Positions 8,065 to 16,760 of a stretch of 64,000 nucleotides of DNA are shown piece by piece (position 1 is the first letter of the stretch; each line of letters starts with the position of its first letter). The notes beneath the pieces are model-generated. The model worked only from the letters and a program-made list of their open reading frames with translations. It ran no database searches and was not told where the DNA came from. Source of the DNA: Clostridium thermarum (GTDB taxonomy: Bacteria; Bacillota; Clostridia; Clostridiales; Clostridiaceae); assembly GCF_006351925.1 (NCBI RefSeq), contig NZ_CP040924.1:2919001-2983000 (forward strand), in the 5' to 3' direction. The position numbers and the translations under genes are program-made.

Positions 8065-10755
8065 TCACTTTAAAAAATCCATATCTACATCATAAGCACC
8101 TATTTCTTCTCTATTATCACCCTTTGGTAATTTAACAACATATACTCTGCAAGTTTTTCCACAGATACTTCTTGATACCTGAAATCGCCTTATCCCATCT
8201 GAATCCACTTGATTTTCAATATACCCTCTTTCAGCAAATCCTCTAAACACCTTCTTTGGTGAAAAGCCTGCCTCCTCTAAAGCCTTATGTGCAAAGGAAG
8301 GAATAACTAAATAATTTTCATCTGCATCTACTCTTCCATATCTAGGGCTTGGATTATCAAATTGAAATCTTTGGCTATTAGCAATAAGCCATCCAGTGAA
8401 CATCTCCCATGCCCTTTCGATATTATCATTTTGTGTTAGCTGCTTATTATTTTCTATCATAGCTGAAGCTGTTCTTATAGCATTTTCTTTAGCAGCTGCT
8501 TCATCTTCTCTAAATACATACATAGAAGATAAATAATCCCCAAGGCACACTGTAGCTACCTCATCAATATAAATGCACTCTTGATATTTCTCTTTTAGTC
8601 TTGTCCTTAACTCCTCATATAGAGCTTTTAAGAAGTCTTTGTTATCGTGTATATCTTTACATAACTTGGTCACAAATTCACTACCAGCAAAGCCATAATG
8701 TGCTTCAGACACCTCATGCATAAGGCTTGCAAGTGCTATATCCTCCACAGGCTTTGCATATATTTCAAAAGTTCTAGTGCTTGCCCCATCTTGCATATTG
8801 CTGCCAAGCATAGCTTCTTCTCCTGTAGTTATTATAATGTTTCTCCAAGTACGTGTTTCTTGAATTCCTCCATCTTTATTACCTCTGGTTCTTCCTTGTC
8901 CTTGGGATAACATATAAATGATGCTATCAGTAGTCATTCTTTTGGTATTTAAAACTTGAAGTTCATCTATAGCAAAGGGCAAATTTCTTAGTGCTGTTGC
9001 CATTCTCTCAAGTCCTACTATGGTGCTGTTAAATGAACCAATAAGCTTATGTGGATTTCCAAAGGCAGACATAGAAAGCTTTATAGTAGCTGTTTTACCA
9101 CTTCTACTGTTATGCCACAGATGAATAAAGAACACTCTTTTATGAAGCGGTTCAAGTAATATAGATGCAAAACTTGATGCCATAATAAACCTTGCAGCAG
9201 GATTTTCCCTTGCTAATCTTGCAACCTCTATCCATCTGCTATAATCTCCATTAGTTTTAAGTCCTGACATTATCGTTGATGCCTCTTTGCTATCATCCTC
9301 AAACTCTAAACTTCCCCTTGTACTATAGGGAAAAAACTCATTATCCTTCAACCACCCAAGCCTAGCCACTGATTTTACAAGAGGTATTGCTCTGTCGTTT
9401 TCTCTTTCAAAATCAGATAAATAAGAAATTAAATCTGATGCATTATTAGAGGATACTGGAAAGCTACTATCAGCAAGCCTAAGTATGCTGTTTCTATTAA
9501 ATATAACTGACCTTGGCGCAAGTACATTTCTCCAATAACCATCTCTAAAGAAAGCTAACTCTACCTTTTCAGTTTCCATATCTAAATTATGAAATCTTCT
9601 ATTTATAACAACTGGAGTAAAACTTACTGGCACTGTCTTTATATTTCCTTCTGCACTCTGCTCACATTTAACTATGCCTTCTTTAAAATCAACATTCCAC
9701 CCAAAAGGAACATTATAGCCTTTAGTATCTAAACCCTTAAGCTCTAATGGCCTTTTATTGTAAGTTTCTTTTTCAATGCGTTTAATATGCTTTATACTCT
9801 TTTCTAAATCCCTAAAGTTAACTTTTCCCTTTAGCTTGGACTTAATTAATGCAAAGGTAGCAGGATCACTTTCTTTCACCCTTGAAAGCTTATGAAGCAT
9901 TTCTTTATCATAAATCTTCGAATAATCTTTTAAACTAGAAATAGCCTCAAGCAAATCCTCACTCTTAAATTCTTCCCATTCATCACCAGTTATAGGGTCT
10001 TCAGGCTTATACCTGCAAATGCTTTTAGCAATAGTTTCAATCTCTTTAGCCTCAAGTGGTGGATTGCACCTATCTTCATTTTCAGCTAAAAGTGCCGCCC
10101 GTATCCCCTCATAGCTTAAACCTTTTCTCCTCAATGCTCCTGCCATGCTTGCCATCACTGCATTTCTTGAGCCTTCTTCAATAATATCTGGTATTTCCTT
10201 AAAGCTAGTTCTTTTGTTTAGAATTAAATCCACAAGCCATTCATCTGGTGTAGCCATTTCAATATCATCTATCCACTCATAATAATTACCACTTTTATGA
10301 ATGCTCCCAGGAGCTACAACAAGTCCACCATTTGCTCTAATATCTACACCTTTAAGTATTCCAACCTTATTAGGAATGGTTACTCCTTTTGGAATTAGGT
10401 AGTAGTGATGACTTCCACCACTACCAGTCCTAACACTTAAAGTTTTCCTAAGTTCCCCATACTCCTTTAAGCTTTCATAGCCGCCATGTTCTATATCAAC
10501 ATCAAGTACAAAATAATTATCTCCAGTAGCAAAGCCTATATTAGCATTGGGATGCTTCTTAAACTCTGCTATAATTTCTTCTTCAGATGTAGTCGCTTTT
10601 TTCATCCAATTGCTATAGATTGGATGCTTACCACTACTTTTGCAATCAGCACCTTTACTGCAAGTACAATTGCCAGCTTCATTAATTCCATGAAGCATAA
10701 CTATCTTAAACTCCCTTTTAGCATAGCTTACTGCTAAACTTGCTCTATCTTCCAC
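8065..10755 (-). CDS. Prim-pol primase with DUF927 helicase-like domain, mobile-element replication protein
   Basis: About 896 residues. The GTG start at 10755 has AAAGGATG upstream and lies 32 bp after the previous stop; an upstream ATG (10836) would overlap that gene. N-terminal bifunctional primase-polymerase domain (about 1-180) with FVLDVDIEHGG and GSGGSHHYYL, then a PriCT-like segment (SRNAVMASMAGALRRKGL). After a linker, the C-terminal half from VPFGWNVDF carries a DUF927 domain with a P-loop-like NSRSGKTATIKL and an FAIDELQ Walker B. Such proteins prime and open replication of phage satellites, plasmids and integrative elements. Iteron-like repeats lie directly downstream. Confidence 0.85.
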   Translation of the reverse strand: MEDRASLAVSYAKREFKIVMLHGINEAGNCTCSKGADCKSSGKHPIYSNWMKKATTSEEEIIAEFKKHPNANIGFATGDNYFVLDVDIEHGGYESLKEYGELRKTLSVRTGSGGSHHYYLIPKGVTIPNKVGILKGVDIRANGGLVVAPGSIHKSGNYYEWIDDIEMATPDEWLVDLILNKRTSFKEIPDIIEEGSRNAVMASMAGALRRKGLSYEGIRAALLAENEDRCNPPLEAKEIETIAKSICRYKPEDPITGDEWEEFKSEDLLEAISSLKDYSKIYDKEMLHKLSRVKESDPATFALIKSKLKGKVNFRDLEKSIKHIKRIEKETYNKRPLELKGLDTKGYNVPFGWNVDFKEGIVKCEQSAEGNIKTVPVSFTPVVINRRFHNLDMETEKVELAFFRDGYWRNVLAPRSVIFNRNSILRLADSSFPVSSNNASDLISYLSDFERENDRAIPLVKSVARLGWLKDNEFFPYSTRGSLEFEDDSKEASTIMSGLKTNGDYSRWIEVARLARENPAARFIMASSFASILLEPLHKRVFFIHLWHNSRSGKTATIKLSMSAFGNPHKLIGSFNSTIVGLERMATALRNLPFAIDELQVLNTKRMTTDSIIYMLSQGQGRTRGNKDGGIQETRTWRNIIITTGEEAMLGSNMQDGASTRTFEIYAKPVEDIALASLMHEVSEAHYGFAGSEFVTKLCKDIHDNKDFLKALYEELRTRLKEKYQECIYIDEVATVCLGDYLSSMYVFREDEAAAKENAIRTASAMIENNKQLTQNDNIERAWEMFTGWLIANSQRFQFDNPSPRYGRVDADENYLVIPSFAHKALEEAGFSPKKVFRGFAERGYIENQVDSDGIRRFQVSRSICGKTCRVYVVKLPKGDNREEIGAYDVDMDFLK

Positions 10756-10786
10756 ATTCTCACATCCTTTCCCACATAGTATAAGA

Positions 10787-11032
10787 TTACTCTTCAAACC
10801 ATGGTGATTCTGTAACCTTAGTGTTTTCTGATACATAGGTAACTAGATTTCCATATTCACAAAGGCTATAAATATATTCTGTATCACAGCCTGTGCTTTC
10901 TATAAGACCTTTTACAGAAGCAATAACCTCTGTATCTTCACACTTAGCAAGTATCTTTAATTGCTCCATAATTCTTGCAATTATAGTTTCTGATCCGTAT
11001 TCATTTATAAGTTCATTCAAATTCTTAGCCAT
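10787..11032 (-). CDS. Small hypothetical protein of the replication module
   Basis: 81 residues, acidic (MAKNLNELINEYGSETIIAR), predicted mostly helical. TAAGGTGGAAT just upstream of ATG 11032 serves as the ribosome binding site. It lies 32 bp before the primase GTG start and is probably co-transcribed. No family recognised. Confidence 0.6.
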   Translation of the reverse strand: MAKNLNELINEYGSETIIARIMEQLKILAKCEDTEVIASVKGLIESTGCDTEYIYSLCEYGNLVTYVSENTKVTESPWFEE

Positions 11033-11076
11033 TTATAAATTCCACCTTAATTTTTTGTATAAAAAAAGCACCAGCA

Positions 11077-11292
11077 TTAAACAAGTGCTTGCATACTTCC
11101 TTTATTCTTTTTCACTGGCATTTTCCCTAAACTTAATTTAGGGCTGCTTGTTATAACTCTTCCTTGAGATGCAGAAAAAGCTACAAGATCTACTCTGCCA
11201 AATTCATCCAAAGCTTTTACATCTCCAAATAATTGTCTTCTCTCCTGCATAAGCCTATACTGCTTATACTTTCTGCTTGTATTTCCAGACAT
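11077..11292 (-). CDS. Small basic hypothetical protein
   Basis: 71 residues starting MSGNTSRKYKQYRLMQERRQ, rich in Lys/Arg, with GGAGATGATAGC before the ATG. It lies in the same minus-strand run as the small HTH gene and the primase gene. No family recognised; nucleic-acid binding is possible from its charge only. Confidence 0.5.
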   Translation of the reverse strand: MSGNTSRKYKQYRLMQERRQLFGDVKALDEFGRVDLVAFSASQGRVITSSPKLSLGKMPVKKNKGSMQALV

Positions 11293-11419
11293 GCTATCAT
11301 CTCCATAAATTTATTTTTGAACTACATCGGTTTCACCAGATTTCTTCTGATCAGGTTTTAAGTACTATGCCGATTCACCTTAAACTTGTGCTATTAAGTT
11401 TTAATAACGTGTTTATATC

Positions 11420-11596
11420 CTATCTACTAGCTTTAACTTTTAAAATAGCCTCTCTAACAAGCTTTTTCTTTTCTTCTGGAAGCTCTTTTCTTAGCCATTT
11501 AACAAAAGTCATTTCAGAAATACCTATTGCATCAGCAACTTCCCATTGTCTTACATCAGCAATTCTAAATTCTTCTCTTAAATCTTTATTTCTCAT
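11420..11596 (-). CDS. Small helix-turn-helix protein
   Basis: 58 residues, start ATG 11596 with AAGGAGGAGTTGCT upstream, which is an excellent ribosome binding site. The sequence MRNKDLREEFRIADVRQWE then VADAIGISEMTFVKWLRKEL fits a helix-turn-helix of the kind seen in small phage or ICE regulators. It heads the minus-strand replication module and is divergent from the DUF6076 gene, so it is a candidate repressor or excisionase-like protein; this is inferred. Confidence 0.7.
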   Translation of the reverse strand: MRNKDLREEFRIADVRQWEVADAIGISEMTFVKWLRKELPEEKKKLVREAILKVKASR

Positions 11597-11768
11597 AGCA
11601 ACTCCTCCTTGACCGTTTAATTTTTTATGTTATATAATTACTATATATTCATTATAATTGATAACTATGTTATCATTCAATAGATAACATTACCGATTGT
11701 TAACAGTTTAAAAAAGTAAATTTGCGTTTAATCCTTGATAACATTACGCAGAAAGAAGGAACTATGAT

Positions 11769-12629
11769 ATGGCATTTACTATAGAATTTGATGATGCTAG
11801 ACTTACCGAAAGAATATATGATCCATATAAAGGTGTAGATGAAACCGATACCCTTGGTATGTCTTTTGTTGATTTTTTTTCATTAGGAAAGGATTTATCT
11901 AAGAGGAATCATATTTATTTTCACTTGTTAGATGACCCTGATATGTATATAAATGATGACTCTTTTGTTTACGTGCGCATAAAAGAATTTATTGATATTT
12001 GTATAAAAGACTCTTCACTTTATACCATAGAGAATCTTATGTTTTTCTTGCACATGCAAGGTCTATCCATACCTCAGCATCATCTTAAATACTATTTTGA
12101 CCAAGATATGATAATTGAAGATTTAGTTAATCCTTATATGGAAATGTCCCCTATGGAAAGAGCCATTAAAGGCTTTGTTAAGTGCACTAAAACCAAAAAT
12201 GCCATCACCAGTGTTTATACCTGTGACAGCATTGAAGACATATGCATTGCTACGCTTTATCATTTAATAAAACTTAAAACCACTATAAAGATATGTACTA
12301 ACTGCGGTAAATATTTTGTACCACTGCACCGATCCGATGCAGTTTACTGTGATAGGACTAGTCCATTTAATCCTGCTAAGACCTGTAAAGAAGATGGCTC
12401 ACAAAGAACTTTTGAAGAGAAGCTGAAAATGGATGATGCTGAAAAACTAAGAAGGAGCATTTATCAAACTCTACAAATGCGTGTCAGAAGGAATCCTGAG
12501 GATGAATCCCACAAGGACTATTTTGAAAAGTGGAAAAAGGATGTTACTAGATGGAAGAAAGATATTAAAAGTGGGAAGAAAACCACTGAAGAGTTTGTCC
12601 AGTGGCTTAAATGGAGTAAGAAGAAATGA
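11769..12629 (+). CDS. DUF6076-like zinc-binding protein
   Basis: 286 residues. Start ATG 11769 has AGAAAGAAGGAACT upstream. The C-terminal third has ICTNCGKYFVP, then a conserved-looking DAVYCDR and PAKTCKEDG, a four-cysteine zinc site as in DUF6076 proteins, followed by a long basic helical tail (about 225-286). The N-terminal part is acidic and unrecognised. The gene is divergent from the small HTH gene at 11596. The function of the family is not known to me; it is often seen in accessory regions. Confidence 0.65.
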   Translation: MAFTIEFDDARLTERIYDPYKGVDETDTLGMSFVDFFSLGKDLSKRNHIYFHLLDDPDMYINDDSFVYVRIKEFIDICIKDSSLYTIENLMFFLHMQGLSIPQHHLKYYFDQDMIIEDLVNPYMEMSPMERAIKGFVKCTKTKNAITSVYTCDSIEDICIATLYHLIKLKTTIKICTNCGKYFVPLHRSDAVYCDRTSPFNPAKTCKEDGSQRTFEEKLKMDDAEKLRRSIYQTLQMRVRRNPEDESHKDYFEKWKKDVTRWKKDIKSGKKTTEEFVQWLKWSKKK

Positions 12630-12654
12630 ATTTGTAAACTTCACTTTAACTGTA

Positions 12655-12692
12655 AAAATAGAGAGATTCTTTAACAATTCTCTCTATTTTTA
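12655..12692. terminator. Bidirectional terminator between DUF6076 and abiEii genes
   Basis: AAAAATAGAGAGA-TTCTTTAACAAT-TCTCTCTATTTTT: a 13-bp stem flanked by A and T runs, between two converging genes. Confidence 0.85.
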
Positions 12693-12720
12693 TTAATCAT
12701 TAATATTTAATTTTCTTTCA

Positions 12721-13614
12721 CTATTTCCATCTACCTTCTTGTAAGTTCCATGTTAAGGAAAACTCTTTATTTTCAATAATTGAATCATAAATTGGCTTTA
12801 AAAATTTTACCAGTCTATCTATAACCTCAAAAAACTCTAATTCTTCCTTAGACGAAATTCGCTTTTTAAATGCCTTCCATTGCTGTTTCTTTTCCTTAGA
12901 TTCTCTAAAGTCACTTGTAAATATTGTAGGAATTAATTGCAACGGTGTTTTCCTATGTTTAAAAGTAGTTTGAATTGCTTCTTTAAGTACTTTACCTTCA
13001 AAATTATATTTTTGTGATAAAATACAAATATCATAGAAGTCCTTCATCCTACTATTGGCTTCTGCTAAATATACCATTGCTTCAAATTTTTCAGCGATTA
13101 CAGACTCCATTGAATAAGCTTTTAATAGCGGTTTTTTCATTTCTAAAAGAGATGGATACTCCATTTCAGTAGCACACGGAACTATTACATCTCCAAAACC
13201 AATATCCATTTGCAATACTTTTTTAGTACGGTCAAGAAACGCTGTTACCTTTACCCTAACGCCCTCATAATCAGCATCTTCTTTTATCTTTTCTACTGTA
13301 AGTGTATTCAAATCAAATTCAATAGCATCATCTTCCTTAATTTCGCATACTGATTTAAAAATTGCCTCCACATTCTCTAAAGAATTATTTAATTGTCTTG
13401 CAAGCATATCTATATCTTTAGTAGCTCTAGCCTTTTCCTCCAAGACTATATATAACAGCACTCCACCTTTTAATACAAATTTATCAGCATATTCCGAGAT
13501 TGATATCCTGTATAATAATCTTTCAATTAAATATAAAGTAAGAAGATAATCAAAGGACTTTCCCTCTTTTACTGCTATATTCTTTAATTTAGCCTTTATA
13601 CTATCAGAGTTCAT
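12721..13614 (-). CDS. abiEii: AbiEii/AbiGii-family nucleotidyltransferase toxin
   Basis: 297 residues. The nucleotidyltransferase signature is visible: FVLKGGVLL (the GG motif) and ARATKDIDML with the D-x-D metal ligands, near residues 45-75. AbiEii is the toxin half of type IV toxin-antitoxin/abortive infection systems. Later work shows that related toxins add nucleotides to tRNA; whether this one does is not visible here. The start ATG 13614 overlaps the last base of the antitoxin gene, so the pair is translationally coupled. Confidence 0.88.
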   Translation of the reverse strand: MNSDSIKAKLKNIAVKEGKSFDYLLTLYLIERLLYRISISEYADKFVLKGGVLLYIVLEEKARATKDIDMLARQLNNSLENVEAIFKSVCEIKEDDAIEFDLNTLTVEKIKEDADYEGVRVKVTAFLDRTKKVLQMDIGFGDVIVPCATEMEYPSLLEMKKPLLKAYSMESVIAEKFEAMVYLAEANSRMKDFYDICILSQKYNFEGKVLKEAIQTTFKHRKTPLQLIPTIFTSDFRESKEKKQQWKAFKKRISSKEELEFFEVIDRLVKFLKPIYDSIIENKEFSLTWNLQEGRWK

Positions 13615-14219
13615 TACAAAAGCACCTCCACATATGATTTTATATACTTTTTAACTCGAAGCTTTGTTGCATATTCAAAAAGGAGCTGCAAATTTTTATT
13701 TTTTCTAAGCATATAATTTTTTATAACTTCTAATGCCACATCATTTCCAACTCTTGAAGAATATTTAAAGAAATCACATACCGTCCTTTCTGCATTATAA
13801 ACCCTAACCTTCATATGCTCCATAACATGCTCCTCTATTCCTAAATCTAAATTATCATTTGAGGTAAAAAAAAGGTCTACAGGCGGGTAATCTGGAAGCT
13901 TAGGTTTAAGCATTCTAGATGCAATGGTAACATTAACATCCGTAGGATTAACTGTAGTCATTTCATGTATCACTGCCGCCGAAAACATGCTAATAACTCC
14001 AGTTGGTATTATTGACTGCACTATTTCAAAATCATTTAAATCATCAAATCCAGAGTTCCAGCAATAGTATCCTGTTTTTATTTTTATCACATAACCTTTA
14101 TCTATAAGTTCTTTAATATCTCTACTGCACACTTTATTTTCTCTTAATATTGCAGCCTTAATAATTGGCCCATATTTATCAAATAGAGTTTTAATATTAT
14201 TAATTCTTTCACTGGTCAT
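13614..14219 (-). CDS. abiEi: AbiEi-family antitoxin
   Basis: 201 residues. An N-terminal winged-helix region (about 1-60; GPIIKAAILRENKVCSRDIKELIDKG) is followed by the AbiEi C-terminal fold with VISMFSAAVIHEMT and VYNAERTVCDFFKY. In characterised systems this antitoxin represses its own promoter through the winged helix. It is upstream of and overlaps the toxin gene. GGTGAAAAG precedes ATG 14219. Confidence 0.85.
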   Translation of the reverse strand: MTSERINNIKTLFDKYGPIIKAAILRENKVCSRDIKELIDKGYVIKIKTGYYCWNSGFDDLNDFEIVQSIIPTGVISMFSAAVIHEMTTVNPTDVNVTIASRMLKPKLPDYPPVDLFFTSNDNLDLGIEEHVMEHMKVRVYNAERTVCDFFKYSSRVGNDVALEVIKNYMLRKNKNLQLLFEYATKLRVKKYIKSYVEVLL

Positions 14220-14619
14220 CTTTTCACCACCAAAACATAGATTTAATATTTTGTATCTATTTTTTTATACATATAGTATATCCATATTCTATATAAATAT
14301 CAACGAAGTTATAGAATTTAATTTTGTAATAGTCTTTATACCTTCTATAGAAAACTTAAGCTATTTCGCAAATATCCCAATACTCCTAATTTAGCGAATT
14401 AGTACAACCCCCTAACACAAAAATTCCCCCAAACCTAAGTCTGAGGGAACATAAAAACACACTATTAAATTAATCTAAAAACCTTGAAACCCTTTGATAT
14501 CAGCTCATTTACGTTCTATCTTCACAACCGTCTCCACATGTAGTGTTAGAGTAAACATAACTAATCCCCAAACCTAAAACTCGCTGCCACCACTGTAGTC
14601 TTCTCCGTATACTCCCTAA
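14220..14619. promoter_or_regulatory. AbiE upstream region, 400 bp without a gene
   Basis: Very AT-rich. The first 90 bp contain repeated TATAC/GTATA patches (for example TTTTGTATC and ATACATATAGTATATCC) that could be the AbiEi operator and promoter. About 14410-14455 has a weak hairpin TTCCCCC...GAGGGAA. The rest holds nothing I can name. Confidence 0.35.
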
Positions 14620-14805
14620 TCACCTCATCAATCTTACACACATAAATTTTAAATTACATCCATCGCAACTCTTCAAAACCTGCGACTCAATAACACTACA
14701 GCTAGCTCCCTGAAAGCTCACATCAAACATAGTAGATGCAATAGCAAATTTGTCATACCGCTGTTCCTCACCAAAATTTTTAACAACATTATTATCTACA
14801 AACAT
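14620..14805 (-). CDS. Small cysteine-containing hypothetical protein
   Basis: 61 residues. ATG 14805 has GGAGGGATTGAA upstream, so translation is plausible. The C-terminal part has a C-x2-C-x4-C arrangement (CDGCNLKFMC), like small metal-binding or peptide-maturase-associated proteins, but no family is recognised. The gene stands alone. Confidence 0.5.
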   Translation of the reverse strand: MFVDNNVVKNFGEEQRYDKFAIASTMFDVSFQGASCSVIESQVLKSCDGCNLKFMCVRLMR

Positions 14806-14878
14806 TTCAATCCCTCCATATTATTGTTTTGGATTTTCTATTTTTCTCGTAAAAATAAAAAAATCTCTTCAATACACT

Positions 14879-14904
14879 AAATATGCATCCGCGGAAGCAT
14901 ATTT
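14879..14904. repeat. Palindrome upstream of the RHH-like gene
   Basis: AAATATGC and GCATATTT form a perfect 8-bp inverted repeat around ATCCGCGGAA, 37 bp before the start of the gene at 14941. A candidate autoregulatory operator; there is no T run. Confidence 0.4.
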
Positions 14905-14940
14905 AATTATTAGTATAAATTTTTTATAGGAGTTGAGATT

Positions 14941-15396
14941 ATGAGAAACAGAAAAGGATTATTAAGCAGAAGGAATGATAATTCCTCTGCAGATATGGAG
15001 AGCGTAGATATTTATTTTTCTGAGGATGATGATAATGGAGGAGAAGGAATTATTCAGGGAAAATCTATGGCAACCTTTAGCTTTACTACTAACAATAAAA
15101 CCAATGTAACTGATGTACAAAAGGAAGTATCGCCAGCATTAATCGCTTCAAGTGATCAGACAGGAAATAAAAAGCAATATAATAGATCCAATCCACATGG
15201 AACTACTCCGGCAATTGATGGAGAGCACTTTACATTAAAGCGCGGCTATCAGCTCAGACCTTCAACCTTGCGGAAACTAAACGAATTAAAGTCCAAACAC
15301 CCTGATGTTAATGTCTATTTAAATACAATTCTTGATGCGGCTATACAGCATTACTATGACTATATAATCAATAAAAATGGTGATTTTCCTTCGTAA
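14941..15396 (+). CDS. Ribbon-helix-helix-like DNA-binding protein
   Basis: 151 residues, TAGGAGTTGAGATT before ATG 14941. The N-terminal 90 residues are acidic and low-complexity. The C-terminal part (about 98-145; LKRGYQLRPSTLRKLNEL then NVYLNTILDAAIQHYY) looks like a ribbon-helix-helix module as in plasmid partition or copy-control proteins (ParG/CopG type). No ParA-like ATPase is adjacent. It probably belongs to the same mobile island; the fold assignment is inferred. Confidence 0.5.
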   Translation: MRNRKGLLSRRNDNSSADMESVDIYFSEDDDNGGEGIIQGKSMATFSFTTNNKTNVTDVQKEVSPALIASSDQTGNKKQYNRSNPHGTTPAIDGEHFTLKRGYQLRPSTLRKLNELKSKHPDVNVYLNTILDAAIQHYYDYIINKNGDFPS

Positions 15397-15425
15397 GAAG
15401 ATAACAAGAAAAGAATATATCTTCT

Positions 15426-15752
15426 CACGAAGGATTCACTGGATCCAAAGTTAAATTTGGTTTCAAAGGTATCTATGCTTATTGCCACGAGATATCCGGA
15501 ATAAAAATTCATAGAACAAAGTTCCTATTAGTTCTCCTGGCACCGGTAACCGTAATATCTATCTTTTCTCTGCTAATTCCTATGTGGTTAGGTGGAATTG
15601 TCTTTATTTTAAATTTGCTGGGCAGTTCCGGTGACTTACTGATGTCATTTTATCTTATCAGAACAGATAGCTCTAGCTATATACTGGATAAAGCCAAAGG
15701 CTTTGAAGTCATCAGATCATTTACAGTTCCGGCTTCAGATTTACCTCAGTAG
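15426..15752 (+). pseudogene. C-terminal remnant of a DUF3267 putative zincin membrane protein
   Basis: The frame ending at TAG 15750-15752 reads GFTGSKVKFGFKGIYAYCH, then FLLVLLAPVTVIS, a second hydrophobic segment and LLGSSGDLLMSF. This order (YCH, then LAP, then G-S-x-GD) matches the C-terminal part of DUF3267 proteins. The N-terminal HExxH part is missing and no start or ribosome binding site is present, so this is a truncated gene. Confidence 0.7.
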
Positions 15753-15864
15753 GTATAATAATGATAATCTTATCGTAATTTTATTATTTATTTCAATATA
15801 CCTAAAAACCCCTTTCACTGCTGCATATTTAGTATTATAAGAGAAAGAAAGGGGGGGAATTACC

Positions 15865-16029
15865 ATGGAGGACTTTTTAAAGGCTGTGGCAAATCTTGGG
15901 TTTCCGATTGCAGTTGCTACTTACCTTCTAATTAGAATAGAAGGTAAACTAGATAACCTGTCTTCTTCGATAAACCAGCTAGCTACAATACTTTCAATAA
16001 AGTTAGGTGCAAACGATGGAAATAAGTAA
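15865..16029 (+). CDS. YvrJ/BhlA-like small membrane protein (holin-like)
   Basis: 54 residues; AAGGGGGGGAATTACC precedes ATG 15865. MEDFLKAVANLGFPIAVATY followed by LLIRIEGKLDNL is the typical YvrJ layout: one membrane segment, then a short amphipathic helix. Such proteins are found near phage lysis genes and bacteriocin loci. The remains of a peptidoglycan-binding endolysin gene sit just downstream on the other strand, which fits a lysis cassette remnant. Confidence 0.8.
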   Translation: MEDFLKAVANLGFPIAVATYLLIRIEGKLDNLSSSINQLATILSIKLGANDGNK

Positions 16030-16037
16030 GTATGAGA

Positions 16038-16078
16038 AAACCGCTGTTATAGCAATTAAATTGTTATAGCAGCGGTTT
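16038..16078. terminator. Bidirectional terminator after the YvrJ-like gene
   Basis: AAACCGCTGTTATAGCAA and TTGTTATAGCAGCGGTTT form an 18-bp stem between converging frames. Confidence 0.85.
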
Positions 16079-16082
16079 CTTG

Positions 16083-16355
16083 TTATGTAGTCACTATTGC
16101 TGTCCATGTCTCCTTTCCAACAATTCCGTCAATTACTATTCCCTTATTTTCTTGATATTCCATAACTGCATAACTGGTAATATGCCCAAAATCACCATCT
16201 ACCGGTATTGACTTCAGTACTTCTTGAACAAACCCAACAGCTGCCCCCTTAGATCCAACCATCAGGAGTGGCATTTTTTTAATGCATCCCCTAGTTCTTG
16301 GACCGAGTATATTATCTTCTGCAAGAATTTTACCCTTATCATCCCTAATACACAA
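16083..16355 (-). pseudogene. Endolysin C-terminal peptidoglycan-binding fragment
   Basis: About 90 residues. The C-terminal half (GSKGAAVGFVQEVL, VDGDFGHITSYAVMEYQ, GIVGKETW) is a PG_binding_1 repeat; the preceding residues (ILAEDNILGPRTRGCIKKMP) look like the end of another repeat. Upstream in frame there is a stop and no amidase domain or ribosome binding site. It is the tail of a phage-type cell-wall hydrolase whose catalytic part is gone. Confidence 0.75.
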
Positions 16356-16428
16356 AAGATTACATAGGTATTTAAACTAATTTACAAGGCCTTGATATAA
16401 AATTTTTATGCAAAAAAAACCTAAATAT

Positions 16429-16457
16429 TTGAAACTTTAGTTAATATTCTGTATAAT
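16429..16457 (+). promoter_or_regulatory. Sigma-A-type promoter for the gene at 16506
   Basis: TTGAAA (16429-16434), a 17-bp spacer and TATAAT (16452-16457). Confidence 0.8.
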
Positions 16458-16505
16458 TGATTGTATTGAGAACTATATTAATTCTTAGTTTATTGGAGGA
16501 ATGAA

Positions 16506-16760
16506 ATGTTTACTGTCTCTGCTATTCTTCAAATGTTATTTACTATGCTTATTGTATCGTTTATACTATCTTTATTATTAGTACCGCTTAGAATTTCAAA
16601 TGTAAAAGTTATGTTATTAGGAATAGGAATAATAGTTTTTTCAAACTCTGTTTTAAAAGGTATGATAAAGTATGGTATTGATGAACTAATTTCAGTTATT
16701 GGATTAAGCTTTTGTATTGTAGGATTTATAAAAAAGGATAATGAAAGAGAACGTCCATAG
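16506..16760 (+). CDS. Small membrane protein, unknown
   Basis: 84 residues with two or three hydrophobic segments (about 5-27, 33-50, 58-74) and a charged tail KKDNERERP. GGAGGAATGAA precedes ATG 16506 and a consensus promoter lies 49 bp upstream. Its stop codon abuts the IS256 inverted repeat at 16761, so the original C-terminus may have been longer. Confidence 0.6.
   Translation: MFTVSAILQMLFTMLIVSFILSLLLVPLRISNVKVMLLGIGIIVFSNSVLKGMIKYGIDELISVIGLSFCIVGFIKKDNERERP

Noticed and set aside
10756..10836. N-terminal extension of the primase to ATG 10836
   Set aside because: It overlaps the preceding gene, and the GTG at 10755 has the ribosome binding site; the extra residues do not look like a primase start.
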